64,000 bases of DNA, from positions 1 through 64,000 of the forward strand of contig JASANC010001387.1 of NCBI GenBank assembly GCA_030248135.1, written 5' to 3'. The translations under genes and the position numbers were made by a program. The stretch is from Theristus sp. LFF4_11 (taxonomy: Eukaryota; Nematoda; Chromadorea; Monhysterida; Xyalidae). Shown in pieces: positions 47,871 to 57,500 of the stretch; the first letter of the stretch is position 1; each line of letters begins with the position of its first letter. The notes under the pieces are model-generated. The model was not told where the DNA came from and did no database searches. It saw only the letters and a program-made list of their open reading frames with translations.

Positions 47871-48150
47871 TAGCTGAAAAAAAAATACAAAGGGAAAGAA
47901 GTAACACTGTTTTCAGAATAGGTTTTTCGTGTCTACAGCGTATGAAAAGTAGTCGGATAAAAATTTTTTCGCGGCTCCAAGCACAACTTTGGGTGTTCGT
48001 TTCGTGTGCACAGTGCCAAGTTTGTGGCTTATACTATGCTCGCTGGACGCAGCGAGCAAATTTGGAAAAAGCGCGCGAGGGGATAACGGCTCATATTATG
48101 CGTGATGCGCTGTCCGCTCGCTGGCGCTCGCTCGCGCATCCGCATGATTT
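47871..48150. other. Unassigned sequence between the satellite and lectin copy 3 5' half
   Basis: About 280 bp with a GC-rich inverted stretch (GCTCGCTGGACGCAGCGAGC and GCGCTCGCTCGCGC). It is present once in the window. No gene was seen. Confidence 0.4.
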
Positions 48151-48635
48151 TAGCAAAGTATTCTTTCCTCGACTGTTTAATTATTTTATTTAAGCAAAGT
48201 ATGTAAGAAGGTGCCTCGCCTCTTTATGAAGATAAATCGTTTTGATGTTGTTCCTCTCATCAGACGCCACCGCGCTTTGGCAGATGTCAGTCTCTGTTTT
48301 AAGCAATGGTTAAAAATTTTAAGATGGTTAAAAACTAGAATAAAATTCATTTCATGCATTTCATTTCGCAAGACACGCACACCTACTCCAATGAAACCGT
48401 AAAAAAGCATAATATGGCCGGTCAGACGCCTTACGCCAGAAAACTATGCCGCCAGTGAACTCTCTACTCTAATACAGTAACTACACTGGTTTTCGACAAA
48501 AACTTTCGGATTCGCTCCGCTTCACGGATATAGCAACCGAAACAGGTCACCGAAACCGAAATCGGGCTGAGATAACTGATGCCCCCCGGACAGAGAGCGG
48601 GGCTTGGAGGCTGTCCCCCTCACGTGCTTCAAATA

Positions 48636-49098
48636 TACCGTATTACCCCCAATAAACCCCCATGGGGGATTAATACGTCAGCGACTTTTAGGGGTGGGGG
48701 TTTATTGGTGGGGGGGGGGATTATTGGTGGGGGGGGGTTATTTTACAAAAAATTCTAGGGGTGGGTGTTTGTTGAAAAATGGCAAAAATACATTGCATGG
48801 CAGGCAAGAAAGTCGCAGAAACTTCTACTCTACATAGAAATTTCCTTTTATAACAGCCTTTTGTAATGAAATTACTATTAACTCACCCATTTGGGGCCTT
48901 TGGTAGCACAATTTCATCATTTTCACTGCAACCAGCCACTGAATTCGCTGGGTATGTGTTTCAAACAGGTCTCCAATAATCCCCCATGGGGGATTATTTG
49001 TGGGGGGGGGGATTATTCGGAAACTGGTCGGGGGGTGGGGGTTTATTGGTGGGGGGGGGATTAATGGTGGGGGGGGGTTTAATGGGGGTAATACGGTA
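48636..49098. mobile_element. C-rich palindromic MITE, copy C5 (opposite orientation)
   Basis: TACCGTATTACC to GGTAATACGGTA, with the core reversed relative to C2-C4. It is inserted between the signal-peptide exon and the rest of lectin copy 3. Confidence 0.85.
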
Positions 49099-49343
49099 AT
49101 TTTAAGAAAGAATGCATCAGCTGCAGTGCACCGCCAGCGTTCGAGCGAGCCTATCTTCTGGAGGTGGTCATCGAAAAGTACACCGCTCACGTGCAGCCTG
49201 GGGCACCACCAATTGCGCAGTGCAGCCGCAATAAACAGTAACAACCAATATGAAGAAAGGGGGGGGGGGTAATACGATTTACCTGTAGCTCCACAACACG
49301 TCTGCAGCAACAAGCCAATGAGCATCACCCAAATCGACCACAT

Positions 49344-51925
49344 CTTGCAACAGCAGCAGCTCTTGACTGTGGCCAGTTGAGACAAAAAAAAGCCAGATGC
49401 AGATGGACTTGAGGCTGGATGATGACTTGATTGATGCGTTTGCGCTTTTGTATTGGAGACTTTTGAAAACTGGTGAACTGAAGAAGAAACTGATAATGTA
49501 GCGATGAATGAAATCGGTTCATCGTTTTGGTTTGCTTTCTGGTGTCTGGTCCATTTTCCGCATCGTCAAGTTTCACAGATGGGTTCCTGACACTTCCCCA
49601 CAGATGGGTAGATGTTGTGCGTGTGAAACCGCTGCACCCGTGCCAGTGGAATGGATTTTTGATGAAGATGCATATGCATTTCTTTCATAATGTAGCACTC
49701 CGGCTCTTGACTGTGGCCAGTTGAGACAAAAAGGCCAGATGCAGATGGACTTGAGGCTGGATGATGACTTGATTGGTGCGTTTGCGCTTTTGTATTGGAT
49801 GCTTTTTGTTGGACGGTTTTGTGATGCGAAGATGAAAGTGAAAAACGCAGAGGGAATGAACATTTTCAGCCTTTTGTCCTTCCATTATAAACCATGATCG
49901 GCACGGCATCCCCAATTATTTTTTTCTCTGACTAGCAAATTGACCCGTGCCTACGGCACGGTTAGCTGATAAATACGACTATTATTTTTGAGTTGGTTTT
50001 CCCTTTTGATTTTGCCCACGACGCGGACTCGAAATGCATTGCATTTTGATTTTGAGAGCTGCTTTAACCGACTGTTGTTGATTTACCATTGAAATGATCG
50101 CTCACTTTCAAAGCAATCCGTCGATGCTTCTACTTTTTTGAAAATCACAGCATTTTTTGTTGTTTAAGCCGTGTTTTTTGTCAAGCAACATGCTTTTGCT
50201 GATTTTATTGCTGTCGATTCAATCGTAACCTGATTTACTCACCATAACACTGATTACTGTGTGGTTTGGTATTCGCTGTTTCAGCATCAATCAAAGCGAC
50301 ACATAAGAAATAACAGATATCTAACAATCAAAACTGCACTGTCATTCAAAATATGAAAAACAATCTTTTTTAATCAGCAACAAACAACTGCCATTCCCTA
50401 TTAAAGTATCAAAATTAACTCACGCATTTATTAGCTTTTCAGTGTCGCTTATTTGTCCTTTCATTCTTTGTTAATCAGCTGCATTCCACTGTCCTTCCCG
50501 TTTAAAATATCAAAAAAATCTCCTTTGATCAGCAACAATTAACAGCCGTTCCCGCTCAAAGTTTCAGAAATAAATCTTGTTTGATTAGCTTTTCAATGTC
50601 GTCAAATATCGTTCAATCGCCATTCCTGTTCAAAAAAAATGTCGTTTGATTAGCAACAATTAACTGATACCGGTTTAAGTTTTTGCTTCAGTTTAAGATA
50701 CGGGTTTAAGAAAAGTAATCTGCTTCAGTCAGCTGTCATTTCTGAATAGGCAATACTTTTCTAAATACCCGCTTTTGACTTGGTAATGTTTTTTTCCCGC
50801 TTACCCTAACCTAAGCCAGGCCTTTTAAAGTGTAAATGTCAAAAAGGCAACATTCTGAACAACTGTTGCAAAACGCCAACTTTCGTCTTGATAAGTTGCT
50901 TCTTTTCCCGCTTACTCTAACCTAAGCCAAGCCTTTTAAAGTTTAAATGACAAAAAATGCAAAACTTTTCTGAATATTCGCTGCAAAACGGCCACTTTTG
51001 TGTGGTATGTTTACTACTCTTACCTTTAACCCTAACCTTCGCCAAGGATTTTTGATAGAATGGAAATGACAAAACAGCAACATTTTACTGGATACCCGTA
51101 GCAAAGCTCACCTAAGCCAAGCCTTTTAAAGTTTAAATGACGAAAAAATGCAAAACTTTTCTGAATATTCGCTGAAAAACGGCCACTTTTGTGTGGTATG
51201 TTTACTTCTCTTACTTTTTACCCTAACCTTTATAGCCAAGGATTTTTGATAGAATGGAAATGACAAAACAGCAACATTTTACTGAATATCCGTAGCGTAG
51301 CAAAGCTCCCGCTTTTGTTTTGAATGTTTACTTCTTTTCCCCGCTTACCCTAACCTAAGCCAGTTCTTTTTGATCGAGTGCAATAAAAAGCAACACGTTT
51401 CTGAGTATCTATTGTCTAAAACGGTCGCTTTTGTTCTGTTATGTAGCTTTTCTATCCGAAGTGATGCATTTTCTATGATAAAAAAATGAAGGAAAAAGCA
51501 ACGATGTTCTACATTTTACTGAATACCCGTAGCAAAGCTCCCGCTTTTGTTTTGAATGTTTACTTCTTTTCCCCGCTTACCCTAACCTAAGCCAGTTCTT
51601 TTTGATCGAGTGCAACAAAAAAACTCGTTTTTTGTGAAAAAACTCCATCGTCTACAATGGAGTCCTTGCAATTCTTACGATTGTCTCGCTTGTTTGTTGT
51701 CGCTCTTGAGCAAAAGGCATCATGATGACTAACGTCATGTGGAATGACGATGTGATCTTTGCATTGTCATTAGAAAATGGAGTATGAGTATTCAGCTGAT
51801 GATGACTTAAATAGCAAAATTGGTTCAAATTTGTAAATTTTAATAGCCAATCAACGTAGCGGAACGGACCTGACCTGACCTGACTTACATACAGGTTTAC
51901 ATACAGTTTACATACATGACTTACA
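49344..51925. repeat. Upstream region of lectin copy 3; AACCTAAGCC-rich repeats, no gene
   Basis: 49344-49900 holds two partial copies of the signal-peptide 5' flank. 49910-50780 is AT-rich with no feature I can name. 50790-51620 has several units containing CTTACCCTAACCTAAGCC followed by TTTTAAAGTTTAAATGAC; a unit of about 205 bp at 50900 is repeated in tandem at 51110. Confidence 0.55.
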
Positions 51926-52956
51926 TACAGTACCGGTTTTACCTTCACGTGTGTTTTGCACCACGTGAAAGCTTTATACCGGTACTGTACATTAATGTGT
52001 TCTTGTTTCCTTTGTAGAAATGTGCTAACGTATTCAGTTCCGTTACAAACAGTTCATACATCATGAATGCAGTTAACATAACGACTCAAGTTTAAGATGG
52101 ATGAATGGTTAGTGTGAATGGACAGATAAGTATCGTAGCATCAATGGGAACAAGTTGGACCAGTCAAAATGTGCATGTACCACCCTGCACGCAAACAAGG
52201 CTTGACATTTTCGTGTGAATTTTCCTGCGCAAGATATTTTAATGTGCTTTCTTTGAAGTTTGTTTACCTGTTCTTTTTCTAGCAGTATACAAAGCTGCGA
52301 AACTTTGAACTACAGTAAGAATGATGGCTTGGTCAAACACTCAGTTGTGACTAAAAGTTCCGCTCTTTTTTCGTTCTGCATTTCTGTTTCTGTTCTGTTC
52401 AAGTTTTCTGTTCTGCAAAAAAAGGGATGTTTTATACTGTTCCACGCCTTTGACCGCGTCCACGCGCATGTGGTAAGCGTGATACGCCGCCGCGGCGCCC
52501 TTGTTCACCATCATCAATTTCGTTCACGAAAATGCGCACGAAAGAGTAATGCACAGGCAAATGCACACGAAAATGTCCAGCCTTTGTTACGTGCGAAATG
52601 GGGAATCAGTGGACAACTCACAAACATACATACGTCAAATATACAGGGTGAACAAACAACTGTCAAAAAAGTTTAGCGGAAAAAAAATTTTTGGAACAAA
52701 ACAGTGAGCAACACTTTACATTGAAGTTTGCGGCAATTTAACAGTTTTTCAGTGCAAGTGCAAGTGCATTTTCCATCGTAAAGTGTCGCTTTACATACCG
52801 TGGTGATTCTTAACCAGCTGATAACTTTTTTGACGTTTCTTCATTTACCCCGTACATATAACTCCTTTTCTGTTTTTTTGGCATTTGAAGTTGTACAAGC
52901 ATTTGTTTCAAAAAAATCGGTTTTTTTAAAACTTCAATTGCCAAAATTGTCTTCAG
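51926..52956. repeat. Second copy of the 28.9-29.9-kb upstream block
   Basis: TTGCACCACGTGAAAGC, ATACCGGTACTGTACATT, then about 770 bp nearly identical to 29140-29890, ending with the same TTTACCCCGTACATATA that precedes MITE B1. Confidence 0.75.
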
Positions 52957-54223
52957 TACCGTAAAGTCTTGCATATAAGGTCTCCTTACACTAGTCGAAC
53001 TCAATAAAATGTGGAATCAGCTGATTGGTCGGCCGAAAGGAGGCTGCTCACACTCCGCACCCTTCTTTTTTCGTGGATCTGGATTCTATTGAAACGTGTT
53101 TCTTTTGAAAGAGTGTGAATTTCCAGCACCCTTTTAATGCTAAAAATAAACTCAAAGGGTTGGAGAACTGCGAAATTCAGATTTTATTTTATTCAACAGC
53201 TCAAAATGCATTTTTTATTGACGACGACTGATTGGTCGGCCGAAAGGAGGCTGCTCACACTGCGCACCCCTTTTTTTCGTGGATCTGGATTCTATTGAAA
53301 CGTGTTTCTTTTGAAAGAGTGTGAATTTCCAGCACCCTTTTATGCTAAAAATAAACTCAAAGGGTTGGAGAACTGCGAAATTCAGATTTTATTTTATTCA
53401 ACAGCTCAAAATGCATTTTTTATTGACGACGACGACGACGACGTCGTCGTTTATTTTTTGCGTGTGAACTGAAAGACAAAAGCCTGAAACGAGTGCTCAG
53501 TGTAGCCAGCTGAAGGGGGTTTCATTCCGAGCTGACCGATCGACATGCATCCGCAATTAAAAAAATGCGTTCCGACTTCGCGGACGACGACGACACGACG
53601 ACGACTTTGCTTTCATTTTCACCGTTTTCACGTTGTTTTTGGTAAGCTGCTGTGTTCATTTACTTGATGCACGCAGCAAACCATGCACAGCGCACTCCTT
53701 TCAGGCTTTTGTCTTTCAGTTCACACGCAACAATTAAGCGACGACGTCGTCGTCGTCATCAAACAAAAAAAACATTTGAGCTGTTGATTTAAAAAAAATC
53801 TGAATTTTGCAGTCTCTAACATTTTCAGTTTATTTTTACCGTGAAAAGAGTGCTGGAAATTCACACTCATTCAAAAGAAACACATTTCAATAGAATCCAG
53901 ATCCACGAATAAAGAAGGGTGCGGAGTGTGAGCAGCCTCCCCTCGGCCGACCAATCAGCTGATTCCACATTTTATTGAGTTCGACTGTATATAAATTTGA
54001 AAATCAAAAATTTCTGAAAAAAATAGAATTTCGTGTGACAGCCTTATAAGTGGGAGGAGGTTTTATGAAGCGAACATCAGGAATTCCGGGCCTTATAAAC
54101 AGGTTAGGATTTTGACCAAGTCAAAATTTTGAATTTTTTGGTTTCCCGCCGAGTGACACTCCGCCCACTTTTGGGTGGGGGTCTTATAAGTGGGAGGAAC
54201 CTTATATGTAAGACTTTACGGTA
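52957..54223. mobile_element. MITE with CCGTAAAGTCTTGC ends, copy B3, interrupted by a CAGTCGAACTC element
   Basis: TACCGTAAAGTCTTGCATAT on the left and ATGTAAGACTTTACGGTA on the right. The 1.0-kb element at 52987-53989 is inserted about 30 bp inside the left end. Removing it leaves a MITE of about 265 bp matching copy B2. Confidence 0.85.
52987..53989. mobile_element. Long-TIR element of the CAGTCGAACTC group, nested in MITE B3
   Basis: TA-flanked. AGTCGAACTCAATAAAATG...CAGCTGATTGGTCGG at the left and CCGACCAATCAGCTG...GAGTTCGACTG at the right; inverted similarity extends about 190 bp. A ~190-bp direct repeat at the left (TGATTGGTCGGCCGAAAGG at 53021 and 53228) and GACGAC-rich inverted tracts are inside. 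No transposase frame was seen. Confidence 0.8.
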
Positions 54224-54526
54224 TATAAAGTTAAGTCGTCGCAGGAGAAATCGAATGTGAAACGTTTTGAAACGTCTGCACGTACACGGATAGTTAAGCA
54301 AGGTTACGTTATTCAAGTTATCAAACACTTGCAAACGTCGAGTGGTGCCGCGGTTCGCGTTTTTTAGTGTCGTGGGCGGTTCAAAAAGTCAAAAATAGTA
54401 CGGTTTTTGTTCGGTTCAAAAAGTCAAGTTGTTTTTTTTTCAAAAATCAAAAAAAAAATCTGGCGCGTTCTTGGTTTGGTCCAACAGTCAAAACAAGTGT
54501 CGATATGCTTTCGATACGGTTTATCC

Positions 54527-57500
54527 TCATTTTCCTGACGGTATGTTTTGGTAACCGTCCTTTTCGGTTACCGCGAATGCACCACTCAACGTATCAGGAC
54601 ACGTTGTTGTCTCACTCGAGTCTCCTGAGACACCCGGAATCACACCAACGCTATAATCAGACATATTGCCGCCACATTTGTCACAGAGATTCTCGCGAAC
54701 CATCACCATGTTGTATTTGTGTTCAAAGTCCTTGTTTCGTTTCTGTGCGCGTCGAAGTCCAGCTACCAGGCGTTTCAACTTCACGACCCATGAAACAGAA
54801 ATATTGTGGATTTATTCAAACGTGTCCGGACTAAAATGACGTCATTTGCTTTAAAAACGCCCGTTTGTCAAAGTACAGGCACTAGAATGTCAGTTTCGTG
54901 TGACTGATTCGACATTCACCATTTGTTTACGGGAAGAAATCGGCTAAACGGAAAGTCTGGTTTGCTGTGAACGGTAAGCGCATGTTTGGCAGGCACATGA
55001 CGTCATTTCAGTGGGACACGTTTAAAAAAAATAGTCCATACAAAATATCAAGTCTAAAATCTACACACAATACAAGGCTGAAAATTGCCTGATTGGCTGG
55101 GTGGACCACCCGATGCGTGCCATCTATGCAGTTATAGGCAGACTCCGCCTCTACAGCGATGCCGGAAAATGTTCCAGGAAACGCTCGCACTGAATACCGT
55201 TTTCAATAAAATCCGTTTCACGAAAAAAAACAAATACGCAATGCAACTTTGGCACTTGATTACAACGTTAACAAACATTTCATTTGTTTCATAACGCTTC
55301 ATTTCAAAGCGGTTTCATTGCACACTTGTTTGTACATTGATTTTGAAACAATTGAAAAACCTTTGCGCTTACAAAAGATCAAGCCCCCATTCACGGCCAA
55401 CGACAACAGAAGCGGAGAACCCACTGCGATGGCGACATACAACCACGGTTCCCAAATGCTCTCTCCAGCGGTGGTTGCTCTGGAGCAAAACTTTTCAGTT
55501 GAAGTGTTTGTTTCAATAAGATGAATAAAGTGCTAGCAGAGTTTTTTTTTTAATTGAAAGATCATTTGGTGCAGCGGCTCTTTCCAACGGCAAACCATCA
55601 TTGGTGTGCCAGGAAAATCACCACTATTTTGCGTCATACGTGGCTTTTTCGTCCACAGTGTTGCGCAGTGCCCATTGTAATAAGTGAAGTGCGAAAACTT
55701 GAAGCCAATAGCTTACGGTAACTGCGGTGTTCTGTCTCGACACGATCTTGCACCAAGACCGTACACTCCGTATCGGCTCGGTGTTTTCGCATTTCACTCA
55801 CTGCCTCTTTGAGTGCTCACAAACTTTGTGACATTCGTTGTCCTCTCCGTTGTGTTTGGCTCGAGGGCAGACGACGACGTGGGCACGATAGGAGGCTCGG
55901 TGGGGGGCGGAGTCGGCTGCTCGGTGCTAGGAGGGGGTGGGGTTGTGGTTGTGGGCGGTTCTGGAAATAATATTGGGTCTGTGCATATTTTTCACAATGA
56001 GTTTCGATTTCGTCTCAAAACTTTTGCTGCTAGAAACAATGTTTTGAACATGCCTGGTGCATTTGGCCGACTTTGAATTTTTTTGCAATCAATTACAAAT
56101 TGATTATGGTAAGAGTTTAGGTGCATAATGTTAGGAAAATGAAAATATGCAATTCAGTTCTGTAGTTCTGTCACCGCAGTTAATGATGCAGTTTTACTGC
56201 ACCGCAAACAACGTGTTGATCAAAAAAGGTTGAGTGAGGCTGACTTTTATGAACACATACAGTTCTGACACATACACATACAGTACAAGGTGCCTCAAAA
56301 AAACTACTTCATCGGGCAAAAAACGTCTCGTTCTCAAGTTTGGTCAATATTTAGCTCTGAAGTTTGGAATACGGTTTAAGAAATGTTTGCGATTGATTGT
56401 GTTAAAATTTTATTTGAAAACATCAAAAATTGGATGCAAAACTTTTAAATAAAGGCTCGAAAATCGAGTTAAATTTATACTTGTTTCTTGGCCTAAAGCT
56501 CAACAGAGGTCTTGAAAAGGAAAGCGAAACCATGTTTTCTACAATTCCTTCAGCAAAAGATAATTTGTGATGGTTCTTCATTTGTTCAATGTTTAACTTG
56601 GCCGCAATTGTTCGAAGCGTTGAAGAACTCTGGTTTGACTCTTGCTCAATTTGGTTTTTAGATCAACTGATGACTTTCTCAATTAAGCAAAACTTTTAAA
56701 ATTCGATCTAGATAAAACCATTATTTGTCACCCTCGTGGCCTGGGTGGAAGTGTGTTAGACTCTTGCCTGTGCATTCGGGGGATCAAGCCCCGCCGAGGG
56801 ATGTAATGGGCACTTAATGGCAGAGAAAACACTTCTCGACGGCTCTATACGCTTTTCTCGGTCTGCCCTGGCTAAACACATCGTCTAAAATCAGTTCGTT
56901 TTTTATTCCAATTGTGACACTTTCATCCAATTTGAAAAGCCGCACAAAAACTGTTCAAACGAAGTTTTCAGCTTAACACAATCAATCGCAAACCATTTCT
57001 TCATCTGCGTTTCAACTTTCAAAGCTAAATAATGAACAAAACTCGGGAATCAGCCGTTTTCGCCACTGTAGCTTTTTTAGGCATCCTTTGTGGATTACCA
57101 AGGGTAATCTGGCAAAGAAAAGGCTGCGGACTCGAACAAAGTGTCGTGGCTTCATCTGGTCGAAAACGAGTATATTCTGGTTCCACTTCCACTTTTGGAC
57201 AGTAGCCGTCTTTGTTTTTCTCACCATCGATCCACAAAGAAAGTGAAGAGTAATCGTAACTGGTCTGAAATTTGCAAATGTCAGGGGTCTGTCAGATGGT
57301 CGTGCGTTTTCTCGAACCATTCTCGTGAGACCATGTAGCAGTGTGGCACAACGTCACATGGACACAATTCTACAGTGGCGGCCAAAAGTGTTGGAACGCT
57401 GCGCGCGCGTGTGCTGTGTATTGCACGCGTGTTGCATCAGCCGTACAAACGCTATTACCGTATTACCCCCATTAAACCCCCCCACCAATAAACCCCCACC

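Larger units (their letters stand above)
41176..49343 (-). pseudogene. Lectin receptor copy 3, split by a TIR element and a satellite array
   Basis: Minus-strand parts: signal peptide 49283-49343 (MWSIWVMLIGLLLQTCC), CTLD-A about 42949-43218, CTLD-B 42570-42735 (NSYDYSSYSLWIGGEKNKD...PFLCQITL), stalk 42049-42207, TM exon truncated at about 41176-41270. The sequence 5' of CTLD-A breaks at 43369 (ACAACTCTA) and resumes near 48150-48190 (TTTAAGCAAAGTATGTAAG); copy 4 has these joined. The gap is filled by the 43370-44401 element and the 44.5-47.9-kb satellite. The CTLD-A donor is mutated (a T run then TAGGG, instead of GTGAGG), so normal splicing is lost. The TM exon is cut by the F2 element and no tail exon remains. 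CTLD-B and the stalk still have clean splice sites and open frames. The CTLD intron is short, as in copy 1. Confidence 0.65.
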
